Assembly (NCBI GenBank): GCA_028284765.1
Contig: JANQRA010000022.1
Span: 1-64,000 of the forward strand
Direction: 5' to 3'
DNA from: Acidimicrobiia bacterium
GTDB taxonomy: Bacteria; Actinomycetota; Acidimicrobiia; Spongiisociales; ZC4RG35
Length of the DNA stretch: 64,000 bases
The notes beneath the pieces were generated by a model. The model was not told the DNA's origin and did no database searches. It saw nothing but the letters and a program-made list of their open reading frames with translations. Both the position numbers and the translations under genes were made by a program. Within the stretch, counting starts at the first letter, position 1. Every line of letters starts with the position of its first letter. This document shows, piece after piece, positions 24,831 through 33,471 of the stretch.

Positions 24831-26549
24831 GTGTCCGGCATAGCGACGCAGATAGGCACGCGTTGGGGCGCAATCAAGGCCCACATGGCTGGACGATTCA
24901 ATCGCAAGACTCTGAAAGAGGACGGCATCGCCGGAGTCGTCCTCGGCATCGAATCCATCCCCGATGGCCTAGCGGCCGGCCTGCTTGCAGGGGTAAACCC
25001 AGCTTTTGGTCTGTACGGCTACCTGTATGGGACGATGACCGGGGCCCTGTTCACCAGCGCCACCTTCATGGCCGTCCAGGCGACGGGGGCAATGGCGATC
25101 GTCGTGGCCGACATCCCGATGGTTCACGAGGGCGATCGAGCCGAAACGGCCCTCTTCACCCTCGCTGTGCTAACCGGCGTGATCATGCTGGTCGCAGGCC
25201 TGTTCAAGCTGGGAACCGTGCTCCGATGGGTGTCGAACTCGGTGATGGTCGGATTCATGAACGCTGTCGGGGTCAACATCATCCTCGGACAGCTCGACAA
25301 TTTCTCGGGGTACGAAGCTGAGGGAGCAAACCGTGTGGCGCGGGCTCTCAACCTTCTCTTCAACCTCGCTGAGGCCCACTGGCCATCCATGATCATCGGC
25401 GCCGCGACTATCGCTCTGATCGTGGTGCTCGAGCGCACCCGACTTGGCCCGCTCGGCTTGGTGGTGGCCGTGGTCATCACCTCAGCGGTCATCCCACTTC
25501 TTGGATGGGAAGTTGCGATTCTCAATGACATCACGGAGATCCCGAGCCCGATTCCGATCCCAAGCCTGCCCGCACTCGACCTCGTACCCCCACTCCTGAT
25601 TCCAGCCGCCGCCCTCGCTTTCGTTGGGCTGGTGCAGGGCGCAGGAATCTCAGCGAACTTCCCGAACCCGGACGGCGAGTACCCAAACACGTCCCAGGAC
25701 TTCATCGGACAAGGTGCCGCCAACATCGTGGCCGGGATCTTCAACGGCATGCCAGTAGGCGGATCGACTTCGGCGAGTTCACTGGTGAAGGAGGCGGGAG
25801 CCAGGTCAAGCCAAGCTCTCGTATTCGCCGGAATCGTGATGATCATCGCCATCGCAATGCTGGGCGATCTCGTTGGCTTCATCGCCATGCCGGCCCTGGC
25901 GGGGCTGTTGATGTTGATCGGCTTCCGGACCATCAAGCCTCACCAAGTCGAGGCCGTTTGGAAGACGGGCTTGACGAACGCCACGGTCATGACGGTCACG
26001 TTCGCGTTGACGATGCTGATACCACTCCAGAACGCGGTCCTGGCCGGTGTGGGTATCTCAGTGATTCTCTTTGCGGTCGGGCGATCAAATCGGGTGGTCA
26101 TCAACCGATGGATCATCGAAGAAGGGAAGATGCGCGAAGTCGACGCACCGGAGGTGCTTCCGGGCGGCGAGGCGGTGGTGCTCCAGCCCTACGGCACGTT
26201 GTTCTTTGCCATGGCACCCAAGTTCGAAGAGGCTCTTCCAGAGATCCACAACGAGTCAGCTGGATCCGTTGTTCTGCTCCGACTCAGAGGCAGGAGCGAC
26301 CTTGGAACCACTTTCATGGAGGTCCTATCCCGATACGCGAAGCGTCTTCAGGCTGTCGATTCGAAACTCGTCCTCGTGTCGGCCGATGAGCGTGTCATTG
26401 AGCAGTTGAGTGTCACCGGAGTGGCTGATGTAGTTGGTCGGGACAACATCTACCCGACCGATGAGTGGCTGGGCGGGACGCTGACACGCGCTCACGGCGA
26501 AGCCTTGGAGTGGATTGCCGCAAACACTCATCCAGACCAGACGACATGA
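24831..26549 (+). CDS. SulP-family anion transporter with STAS domain
   Basis: 572 residues from GTG 24831 (GGAAAG immediately ahead). Residues about 30-440 form the SulP transport core (GIESIPDGLAAGLLAGVNPAFGLYGYLYG; NIVAGIFNGMPVGGSTSASSLVKEAGA). The C-terminus (about 455-570) is a STAS domain beginning AVVLQPYGTLFFAMAP, with RGRSDLGTT in the regulatory loop. Family members carry sulfate, bicarbonate or dicarboxylates; the sequence alone does not tell which. No carbonic anhydrase lies next to it. Confidence 0.88.
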   Translation: MSGIATQIGTRWGAIKAHMAGRFNRKTLKEDGIAGVVLGIESIPDGLAAGLLAGVNPAFGLYGYLYGTMTGALFTSATFMAVQATGAMAIVVADIPMVHEGDRAETALFTLAVLTGVIMLVAGLFKLGTVLRWVSNSVMVGFMNAVGVNIILGQLDNFSGYEAEGANRVARALNLLFNLAEAHWPSMIIGAATIALIVVLERTRLGPLGLVVAVVITSAVIPLLGWEVAILNDITEIPSPIPIPSLPALDLVPPLLIPAAALAFVGLVQGAGISANFPNPDGEYPNTSQDFIGQGAANIVAGIFNGMPVGGSTSASSLVKEAGARSSQALVFAGIVMIIAIAMLGDLVGFIAMPALAGLLMLIGFRTIKPHQVEAVWKTGLTNATVMTVTFALTMLIPLQNAVLAGVGISVILFAVGRSNRVVINRWIIEEGKMREVDAPEVLPGGEAVVLQPYGTLFFAMAPKFEEALPEIHNESAGSVVLLRLRGRSDLGTTFMEVLSRYAKRLQAVDSKLVLVSADERVIEQLSVTGVADVVGRDNIYPTDEWLGGTLTRAHGEALEWIAANTHPDQTT

Positions 26550-26601
26550 GATTGAGGCTGCCTCTAGGTTGATCAAACGAAGGCTGGCTTAGGAGCTTCC
26601 A

Positions 26602-26874
26602 ATGGGATGTCTGTTTCTGATCCTGATCGGAGTGAGCCCGCGTCTTGGGGTGGTGGCGCTTTGGTGGCTAACGGATTGGATAGATCGAGCGTTCGACGGT
26701 GGATGGGTGTTGCCCGTTCTCGGCATCATCTTCCTTCCCTGGACCGTGGCTCTCTATAGCGTCGGCTACATCATCGGAGATGCAGCAGCTCCCTGGGGGA
26801 TTCTCGGACTGATCATCGGGCTCTTCCTCGATGTGGCGCTCCACGCCGGGTCGGCAGCGATGCGTAGGAAGTAG
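26602..26874 (+). CDS. Small multi-pass membrane protein, unknown function
   Basis: 90 residues from ATG 26602 with GGAG ahead. Three hydrophobic segments (about 3-23, 36-57, 62-83) and a basic C-terminus (MRRK). No recognisable family. It lies in a same-strand run between the SulP and Bax-inhibitor genes. Confidence 0.6.
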   Translation: MGCLFLILIGVSPRLGVVALWWLTDWIDRAFDGGWVLPVLGIIFLPWTVALYSVGYIIGDAAAPWGILGLIIGLFLDVALHAGSAAMRRK

Positions 26875-26914
26875 TGCCTGTCCACACCCTGACAACGTCG
26901 TAGGTCCCGGGGTC

Positions 26915-27481
26915 ATGCCAAATCCGCTACTGACAAGAGGGTTCGCCGGCGAGGAAGCGATCATCGACGCCGCAGCGCAGAGCCGAGACCTGCCGATGGA
27001 GACCACCCCGGGAGAAACGATGACGATGGCCGGTGTTCTTGGGGCCACCAGTGTGCTTCTTGTCCTGGTGCTCGTGGGAGCAGCTTTCGGCTGGCAAACC
27101 TCAGAGTCACAGACAGTCGTCCTGTGGGTCTCGACAGCCGTGATGCTGACAGCCGCTCTAACCACAGTCTTCAAACCAGAGTGGGCAAGAATCACCGGGT
27201 CCGTGTATGCGCTCGCCGAAGGGGTGGCCTTAGGTGCCATTTCTCGGATGTTCTCCGACATCTACGAGGGGATCGTCTTCCAAGCTGTCATGGCCACCCT
27301 CGCAGTCTTCTTGGCCATGCTCCTTTTGTACGTGGGTCGAGTGATCAAAGTTACCGAGAGAGGCATGACCGGCAAGGCTCCTGCATTTATGTCCTGGTAT
27401 GCGGCATTCGCACTGATGGTGACGATTGTCTGGCTCTACCTGGAGATGTTGCGGCATATCGCCCTCATCCGCAACCGCTAG
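26915..27481 (+). CDS. Bax inhibitor-1/YccA family protein, internally shortened
   Basis: 188 residues from ATG 26915 versus about 250-280 in actinobacterial relatives. The N-terminus (NPLLTRGF..., ETMTMAGVLGATSVLL) and C-terminus (APAFMSWYAAFALMVTIVWLYLEMLR) both match the family. The middle jumps from RVIKVT directly to ERGMTGKAP around residue 147. In relatives, about 60-70 residues with two helices separate these two segments (recalled from the family, not aligned here). The frame is intact, so this is a clean in-frame deletion rather than a frameshift. Function (ion leak or stress tolerance in the family) may be altered. Confidence 0.75.
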   Translation: MPNPLLTRGFAGEEAIIDAAAQSRDLPMETTPGETMTMAGVLGATSVLLVLVLVGAAFGWQTSESQTVVLWVSTAVMLTAALTTVFKPEWARITGSVYALAEGVALGAISRMFSDIYEGIVFQAVMATLAVFLAMLLLYVGRVIKVTERGMTGKAPAFMSWYAAFALMVTIVWLYLEMLRHIALIRNR

Positions 27482-27610
27482 ATCAACGCACCGACTCACG
27501 GTGAGACTTCGCCCACTTCGCTGAGCACGATGAGGGCTGCCGAAGCCTCGACAAGGGTCAGTACGCATATCCGCGTTCGCCTTTGTCCCACCGCTGGCAG
27601 AATTGGAGCT

Positions 27611-28651
27611 GTGTCGAAGTCACACCTCGAAGATGGTGACGCCGCAACGGTGCTCGACATCGTCGAATCACTGACAGGGGCCCAGAATCTCGACGAGTAC
27701 TCGCGTCTTGCCATGATCGGCATGCGAAACCTGATCCCGTGCATCGACGCCTCCTACAACGAGATGAACCCAAGTGCCGGACGAATTGAATGGGCGTCAG
27801 AGCCCGCAAATTCGAAGATGGATGAGTTCGCTCCGCTGTTCGCTCGCCTTATGAGGCAGAACCCTCTCGTCCAGCACTTTGAGGACACTGCGGACACCAG
27901 AGCGATGATGTGGTCGGACCTCGTATCCCGCGCCGACCTGCAACAGACGGAACTCTGGCAGGAGATGTTCCGACCCCTTGGCGTGTATGAGCAGATGGCA
28001 CTGGTGGTACCGACGCCGCCGGGGATCGTGGTCGGGTTCGCAGTCAATACGGGCCCCGAAGGGTTTTCGGAGAGGGATCGGGCAGTCTTTCACGCACTTC
28101 GTCCCCATCTGGCACACATGTATCGCTCGATACAGCTGCAAGACAAAGCCCGAACCGCACTCGGCTGGACTGGAGCCTTGGCAGACTCCAAAGGCGTGGT
28201 CACGGCCGTTACTGAAAACGCCGCTGCGCTCGAGGAAGCCACTGGCATAGAACTGACGCAAGGCGAGCTTCTTCCAAAATCGATTCGATCGGCCTTCCGG
28301 CAAGGGGTCAACGGATACAGGCCTTCCCAACCTGCGGTGCGCTCGCAATCGACGAGGATATCGGGGGATGCTGACGGCGTTGAAGGTTGGCACGTGCCGG
28401 GCCCGATCGGCCCACACGTTGTCGTGGTGCAGACCGGTGTCGACTCGATGAAGCGACGATTGGCCGAAGCAGGTCTCACTGACAGACAGAGCGAAGTTGC
28501 GATGCAGTTGGCCGAAGGAGGCACAAACGCCGTGATTTCTCAACGAATGGGTATCGCGGAAGGCACGCTGCGAAAGCATCTCGAGAACATCTACCGGGCC
28601 TTAGACGTCACCGATCGCGCAACAGCAATAGCCCGAATCCGAGGCTGGTAG
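27611..28651 (+). CDS. LuxR-family transcriptional regulator
   Basis: 346 residues from GTG 27611 with GGAG ahead; the longer frame from 27530 lacks a ribosome site. Residues about 15-270 form a GAF/PAS-like sensory part, and the C-terminus is a LuxR helix-turn-helix (LTDRQSEVAMQLAEGGTNAVISQRMGIAEGTLRKHLENIY). The ligand is unknown. It stands alone between the Bax-inhibitor gene and a lipoprotein gene. Confidence 0.82.
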   Translation: MSKSHLEDGDAATVLDIVESLTGAQNLDEYSRLAMIGMRNLIPCIDASYNEMNPSAGRIEWASEPANSKMDEFAPLFARLMRQNPLVQHFEDTADTRAMMWSDLVSRADLQQTELWQEMFRPLGVYEQMALVVPTPPGIVVGFAVNTGPEGFSERDRAVFHALRPHLAHMYRSIQLQDKARTALGWTGALADSKGVVTAVTENAAALEEATGIELTQGELLPKSIRSAFRQGVNGYRPSQPAVRSQSTRISGDADGVEGWHVPGPIGPHVVVVQTGVDSMKRRLAEAGLTDRQSEVAMQLAEGGTNAVISQRMGIAEGTLRKHLENIYRALDVTDRATAIARIRGW

Positions 28652-28707
28652 GCCGTACGCGGATCTGCGTATTGCCGGTGGCCTCCTCCCTCAGTTAGAT
28701 CAGTCCC

Positions 28708-29244
28708 ATGACACCGAAACGCCTGATGGCAGTGATGTTTGCCCTTGTACTGGTGCTCGCGGCTTGTGGTGGTGATGACAGTGGTGATTCCGATTCCGAC
28801 GAAGACTCAAATCAGTCGTCGCAGGATGGAACCGGTTCTGACAATGGGGGCAATAGCGATGGCGATGGCAATGGCGCATCTTCCGGAGGAGATAGCTCCG
28901 GAGTCGATGGCACAGGCTTTCCCCAGGGTGCAGATGAGGACTTTCCGATTCCGGTCCCTGAGGGCTGGGAAATCGACGTCTACGCAGAGCTGGCCGAAGA
29001 AGGAGTGACTCTCACCGGAGGCGTGCAGGTCTACTACCCGCAGGACGAGTTCGATGAGATCGTCGCGTTCTATGACGAGTGGTATGACAATGTCCCAGAC
29101 CCCGACCAGTGGGCGCGATCCGAAACGGTTGGAACGGTCGTCTACACCAGAGTGTCACCTCTCGCCCAGATCAGCATCAGCCAGGACGTAGAGGAACGCG
29201 GAGAGCTCAGGACTTTCCTCACTATCTCAGCGGCAACCGAATAG
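28708..29244 (+). CDS. Lipoprotein with acidic low-complexity linker
   Basis: 178 residues. Signal peptide with lipobox LAACG (Cys 20), then about 45 residues almost entirely of Asp, Ser, Gly and Asn, and a compact C-terminal domain (about 75-178: PIPVPEGWEIDVY, VQVYYPQDEFDEIVAFYDEWY) typical of small actinobacterial lipoproteins. No known function. 56 bases after the LuxR gene. Confidence 0.75.
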   Translation: MTPKRLMAVMFALVLVLAACGGDDSGDSDSDEDSNQSSQDGTGSDNGGNSDGDGNGASSGGDSSGVDGTGFPQGADEDFPIPVPEGWEIDVYAELAEEGVTLTGGVQVYYPQDEFDEIVAFYDEWYDNVPDPDQWARSETVGTVVYTRVSPLAQISISQDVEERGELRTFLTISAATE

Positions 29245-29318
29245 ACGACAACGGAACACCCGCTTGCGTGAGCAGACGGCGCGACACGTCCGCATCATCT
29301 ACTCACGCTTAGGTCAAA

Positions 29319-29395
29319 TGGTCGGGACGGCGGGATTTGAACCCACGACCTCATCGTCCCGAACGATGCGCGCTACCAAGCTGCGCCACGTCCCG
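29319..29395 (-). tRNA. tRNA-Pro (anticodon CGG)
   Basis: 77 bases including an encoded CCA. The acceptor stem CGGGACG pairs with CGTCCCG. The D-arm is GCGC-AGCTTGGTA-GCGC, the anticodon arm CATCG-TTCGGGA-CGATG gives anticodon CGG (reads CCG), and the T-arm GTGGG-TTCAAAT-CCCGC is standard. All stems are perfect. Confidence 0.97.
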
Positions 29396-29514
29396 ATCAA
29401 TGCGGAGTGTATCCGGCGCATCGGCTGAAGGCACAACAGGAATTTCTTCCTTCCCCCTGAAGGGTGCAGCGGATAATCTGTATAGAACCGAACCAGGAAA
29501 TTCGGAGGTGTCGA

Positions 29515-29817
29515 ATGACGAACTATGACGCTCAGCTCAGAATCGAAGGCGAAGACACCGCCCCACTCGCCGTCGAAGTGGACCTGACCGACGAGAGGCT
29601 AAAGATGAGCCTCAGTGGACAGGAAGTGGCCGACTGGAACCGTTCAGAGATGCGGATCAACGCTTTGCCTGACGGATTCCACATCCGAGCCGAGGGAGAA
29701 TCGGTCATCCTCGACGTCACCGAGGACGCGAGATTTGCCCTCGAGTTGGGACTGCGAAACGCTCATCCCCACCTGCGTCGGAAGATGTCGGCGCTGATGC
29801 GCGAGAACGAGATCTAG
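29515..29817 (+). CDS. Small conserved-looking soluble protein, unknown function
   Basis: 100 residues from ATG 29515 with GGAGG seven bases ahead. No signal or helix; alternating beta-like segments (LRIEGEDTAPLAVEVDLTDERLKMSLSG, FHIRAEGESVILDVTEDARFALELG) suggest a small beta-sandwich. Charged C-terminus (LRRKMSALMRENEI). Function unknown. Convergent with asd, two bases apart. Confidence 0.65.
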   Translation: MTNYDAQLRIEGEDTAPLAVEVDLTDERLKMSLSGQEVADWNRSEMRINALPDGFHIRAEGESVILDVTEDARFALELGLRNAHPHLRRKMSALMRENEI

Positions 29818-29819
29818 AC

Positions 29820-30821
29820 CTAGACCATAAGCTCCGCAATCTGGACGGTGTTCAACGCCGCACCCTTGCGGAGGTTGTCGCCGACTACCCAGAGATTGAT
29901 CCCGCCCGGCTCCCCGACGGTTTCCCTGACACGACCAACGAGAACCTCGTCAATACCGGCGCTGTCCAACGGGGTTGGAGTCCGGTCCTTCCAAACAGAA
30001 ACACCTGGAGCCGCGTTCAAGATTGCGAACGCTTCGTCGGCGGTCACCGGTCTGCTGAACCACATCGTCGCACTGACACCGTGGCCGGTCATCACCGGAA
30101 CCCGGACGCAGGTCGGCTCCACCCCCAAACCAGCCTGACCGAGGATCTTCCTCGACTCGTTGACCAGTTTCATCTCCTCGTCGGTGTATCCAGATTCGAC
30201 CACCGACCCGGCCATCGGTAACACGTTGAACCCGATCGGTCGCTCGTAGATCGATGTTCCCGGCTCTCTCCATCCACCCCTGACCAAGGAGTCGGGGTCT
30301 TCGATGAGTCCCTGTTGACCGAGAAGCTCATCAACCCCCTGCTGGCCTGATCCAGATACCGCTTGGTAGGAGCTGGCAACCAAAGACTCCAGCCCGGCCG
30401 CCTCGTGAAGTGGCCCGGCGGCCATCATCAGCGTCATGGTGGTGCAGTTGGGATTGGCAATGATCCCCTCGTGGGCTTTGGCGTCTGCGTCGTTGACGCC
30501 AACCACGACCAGTGGGACCCGGGACTCCATCCGAAATGCCGAAGAGTTGTCGACGACCACTGCGCCGGCGTCGACGAAACGCGGAGCATGTCGCCTCGAC
30601 CGATCACCTCCCGCGGAAAAGAGAGCCACATCAAGACCAGTTGGATCGAAACTGTCCAGATCTTCCACAACCTTGGTGCCGAATGGAGTTTCGATCTCTT
30701 TCCCCGATGACCGAGATGAAGCCACGACCTTCAGATCTGAGACTGGGAAGTTCCTTTCACCGAGGATCGAGAGCATCGTCGATCCCACGGCGCCGGTTGC
30801 ACCGACTACAGCAATCCTCAT
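29820..30821 (-). CDS. asd: Aspartate-semialdehyde dehydrogenase
   Basis: 333 residues, full length. NADP-binding [12 protein letters not shown] at the N-terminus, catalytic Cys 126 in NPNCTT, and the conserved [11 protein letters not shown] and [11 protein letters not shown] segments (His as acid/base). It makes L-aspartate-4-semialdehyde for lysine, DAP, methionine and threonine. The ATG overlaps the stop of lysC by four bases, so the two are translated together. The gene order lysC-asd is common in actinobacteria. Confidence 0.95.
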   Translation of the reverse strand: MRIAVVGATGAVGSTMLSILGERNFPVSDLKVVASSRSSGKEIETPFGTKVVEDLDSFDPTGLDVALFSAGGDRSRRHAPRFVDAGAVVVDNSSAFRMESRVPLVVVGVNDADAKAHEGIIANPNCTTMTLMMAAGPLHEAAGLESLVASSYQAVSGSGQQGVDELLGQQGLIEDPDSLVRGGWREPGTSIYERPIGFNVLPMAGSVVESGYTDEEMKLVNESRKILGQAGLGVEPTCVRVPVMTGHGVSATMWFSRPVTADEAFAILNAAPGVSVWKDRTPTPLDSAGIDEVLVGRVRETVGEPGGINLWVVGDNLRKGAALNTVQIAELMV

Positions 30822-31723
30822 TTGGTTGGCTCCACTCGCACAAGTCTTCCATGAAGTGAACCCATCACCTCGTCAAGACGTTCCCGATCGACCTCGATTC
30901 GTTCATTGTCGACCTCTGAGCCAACCACCGTTATCGCCATCGTCTCACCGTTCGGAGTTGCAGCCAGACCGGCGAACGCGAGGTCGTCGCAGTCGCTGTG
31001 GACCATGGTGCCCGGCGCTTCGCTGAATGAGGATCTGACATGGACGGGCACGTCGTGGGCAAGTGCGAACTCGACCGAATGGGGCATCAGCACCCCCGCA
31101 CCTCCCACAGCGAGAGCCAGCATCTGCTGATGGTTGATGCAATCGATCTTCTTGGCGTCAGCGACGATGCGGGGGTCGGCGGTGAACACACCATCGACGT
31201 CGGTCAGAATCTCGCAAACGTCGGCTTCGAGAGTTGCAGCTAGCGCCACAGCAGTCGTGTCCGAGCCACCGCGCCCCAGCGTCGTGACCTCCTTGGACAC
31301 CGGGTCAACACCTTGGAAGCCAGCAACGATGACCACCTTGTGCTCCTCCAAAGCGGCGCGGACCCGCTCTCCTGTGATCCGGGTGATCCGGGCTTCGCCA
31401 TGCGCGGAGTCGGTGTGAATCCCGGCCTGCGAGCCGGTGAAACTCACTGCAGGGACGCCCCGATCATGCAACGCCATGGCGAGGAGGGCCATCGTTATCC
31501 TCTCGCCAGCGGTCAGAAGCATGTCCATCTCACGGGGATGAGGCAGATCGCTCACTTGCTTGGCCAGGTCGAGAAGGGTGTCTGTGGTCTGACCCATGGC
31601 CGACACAACAGCAACCACATCGTGGCCAGCAGACTTGGTCGCTACCACCCTGTCAGCAACGGCACCGATCCTGGACGGATCCGAGACCGACGTGCCCCCG
31701 TACTTCTGGACGACTACGGACAT
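30818..31723 (-). CDS. lysC: Aspartokinase, short form without ACT domains
   Basis: 301 residues versus about 420 in usual aspartokinases. The catalytic domain is complete: KYGGTS at the N-terminus, [22 protein letters not shown] and [11 protein letters not shown]. After about residue 245 there is only [19 protein letters not shown] and some 40 further residues, at best a vestige of one ACT domain. The second is absent. The stop is tied to the asd start, so this is not a frameshift at the end. Lysine/threonine feedback through ACT domains should therefore be missing (inference). First step of the aspartate pathway. Confidence 0.88.
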   Translation of the reverse strand: MSVVVQKYGGTSVSDPSRIGAVADRVVATKSAGHDVVAVVSAMGQTTDTLLDLAKQVSDLPHPREMDMLLTAGERITMALLAMALHDRGVPAVSFTGSQAGIHTDSAHGEARITRITGERVRAALEEHKVVIVAGFQGVDPVSKEVTTLGRGGSDTTAVALAATLEADVCEILTDVDGVFTADPRIVADAKKIDCINHQQMLALAVGGAGVLMPHSVEFALAHDVPVHVRSSFSEAPGTMVHSDCDDLAFAGLAATPNGETMAITVVGSEVDNERIEVDRERLDEVMGSLHGRLVRVEPTK

Positions 31724-31806
31724 GACCCACAGTTTGGAGGCAAGACGACCCGAATACGAATACCGTCTGACGGTTGCAGATGCAGCTTGCCTAGAGTTTC
31801 GCCCCG

Positions 31807-32595
31807 ATGTCAGACCGACGACAAAGACAAAAAGAGCAACGAGCAGCCAAACGTGAGGCTGAGCGCAAGCAGGAAGCGCGCCGTGAACTCGGAAGACGAA
31901 TCACCACGGCAGTGGTCTTCGGCTTGGTAGTTGTCGGAATCTTCGTTGTGGGAGGTCTCTTCGGTGGCGAGAGTGGCGACTTGCCTGACTCCTATGAGGG
32001 CTTCCGAGACCAGCCGACCGCTTGCGGAGCAGAGCAACCCGAACCGCTGACCCTGATGAGCTTCGAAGCTCCGGTCTCTCAGTCGGACATCACCGCTGAC
32101 TCCACGGTCACAGCCACGCTGGCTACCAGCTGTGGCGAAATCGTGATCGATCTCAACAACTCTGAAGCTCCGGAAACGGTGAATTCTTTCGTGTTCCTCG
32201 CAAGGGAGGGCTTCTACGACGGTCAGGTGATCCACCGGATCTTCGAGAACTTCGTTTTCCAAGGGGGAGACCCGGAAGCCCGTGGTACCGGTGGGCCGGG
32301 GTATGTGGTGCCTGACGAGCACCCGGACGACGACTTCGCCTATGACGAAGGTGTCGTCGCCATGGCAAACCGGGGGGCGCGCAGCACCGGATCTCAATTC
32401 TTCGTCATCGTTGGTGACGATGGTCGTTTCCTCACCAACAGCTTCAACGTGCTCGGCACTGTGGTGTCAGGTCAGGAAGCGATAGACCGGATAATGGCCA
32501 TCGAAGTGACGGCCGCTCCAGGTGGGGGCGAAAACAGCCTTCCCCTCGAGTCCGTCTACATCGAGTCGATAGAAATCGACGTTTCCGGTTCTTGA
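31807..32595 (+). CDS. Membrane-anchored cyclophilin-type peptidyl-prolyl isomerase
   Basis: 262 residues. A basic N-terminus ([22 protein letters not shown]) precedes one helix (about 33-50), then a cyclophilin domain from about 100: [63 protein letters not shown]. The catalytic Arg lies in VIHRI, and QGGD is typical. It faces outside the membrane and probably assists folding of exported proteins. Divergent from lysC (83 bases). Confidence 0.9.
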   Translation: MSDRRQRQKEQRAAKREAERKQEARRELGRRITTAVVFGLVVVGIFVVGGLFGGESGDLPDSYEGFRDQPTACGAEQPEPLTLMSFEAPVSQSDITADSTVTATLATSCGEIVIDLNNSEAPETVNSFVFLAREGFYDGQVIHRIFENFVFQGGDPEARGTGGPGYVVPDEHPDDDFAYDEGVVAMANRGARSTGSQFFVIVGDDGRFLTNSFNVLGTVVSGQEAIDRIMAIEVTAAPGGGENSLPLESVYIESIEIDVSGS

Positions 32596-32628
32596 CGGTC
32601 AGAGCAGGCATCATCTGATGCTGAGCCC

Positions 32629-33471
32629 ATGACCGTCGACCTCCATACCCACTCAACTGCCTCAGACGGCAGCGATTCTCCGACCGAATTGGTCGAACGG
32701 GCCGCGCGCTACGGGCTGGAGGCGCTCGCTCTGACAGATCACGACACGCAGTCCGGAATCGCCGAAGCCAAGGAAGCAGCGAACCAAGTGGGGATCCGCC
32801 TGATACCTGGTGTCGAGCTTTCGCTCGAGGTCGACAAGGGAGGAATGCACCTGGTGGTTCTCTGGCTCGAGCCCGGTAGCGGGCCTCTCCAAGACCGGCT
32901 GGCCGAGCTGCAAGACGGGCGGACCGACCGCAATCGATTGATCCTCGAAAGGCTGGAATCGTTGGGCATGCCTATCACGGCCGAAGAACTCGAAGAGGAG
33001 GCCGGAGGGGGGTCGGTTGGTAGACCCCACATCGCGGCAGTGATGATGGCCCGTGGATATGTGCCGGACATCCGAACCGCATTCGATGAGTGGCTGGGCA
33101 CCGGCAAGCCGGCCTACGTTTCTCGCGTTCGCTTGTCTCCCGAAGAAGCAATCCGGCTCTCATCAGACTCTGGAGCTGCAACGGTCCTCGCTCATCCGCA
33201 CACGCTCGAGATTCACAGCTCGCACGAAATGGCTGAGCTGCTCGAACGCCTGAAGGGTGCTGGCCTTACCGGTATTGAGTCCTACTACGGAAGCTATCGA
33301 CAACATGAGCGGGATGGATATGCCGCCTTGGCCCGTCGGTTTGGCCTGGTCCCCTCAGGGGGATCTGACTATCACGGCCGCTACAAGCCGGGCCTCGACC
33401 TGGGTATCGGATACGGCGACCTCAGGATTCCAATCAGCATTCTCGAGGAACTGGAGCTGCGTCGACCGTGA
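32629..33471 (+). CDS. PHP-domain phosphoesterase (TrpH/RNase AM type)
   Basis: 280 residues. Metal ligands are visible in VDLHTHSTASDGS, LALTDHDTQSG, GVELS, and later LAHPHT and SDYHG. Relatives hydrolyse 3',5'-nucleotide bisphosphates or trim 5' ends of RNA. The last bases overlap the GTG of murJ (GTGA), so the two are co-translated. Confidence 0.88.
   Translation: MTVDLHTHSTASDGSDSPTELVERAARYGLEALALTDHDTQSGIAEAKEAANQVGIRLIPGVELSLEVDKGGMHLVVLWLEPGSGPLQDRLAELQDGRTDRNRLILERLESLGMPITAEELEEEAGGGSVGRPHIAAVMMARGYVPDIRTAFDEWLGTGKPAYVSRVRLSPEEAIRLSSDSGAATVLAHPHTLEIHSSHEMAELLERLKGAGLTGIESYYGSYRQHERDGYAALARRFGLVPSGGSDYHGRYKPGLDLGIGYGDLRIPISILEELELRRP

Noticed and set aside
27797-28579. 260-codon minus-strand frame opposite the LuxR gene
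   Set aside because: Antisense shadow; the LuxR HTH on the plus strand is unambiguous.
29245-29318. Possible GCGTGAG/CTCACGC stem downstream of tRNA-Pro
   Set aside because: The arms are about 30 bases apart and no T-run follows; too weak to call a terminator.
30818-31000. Frameshift explaining the short aspartokinase
   Set aside because: The stop overlaps the asd ATG in the normal coupled manner, and the region after it is fully used by asd.
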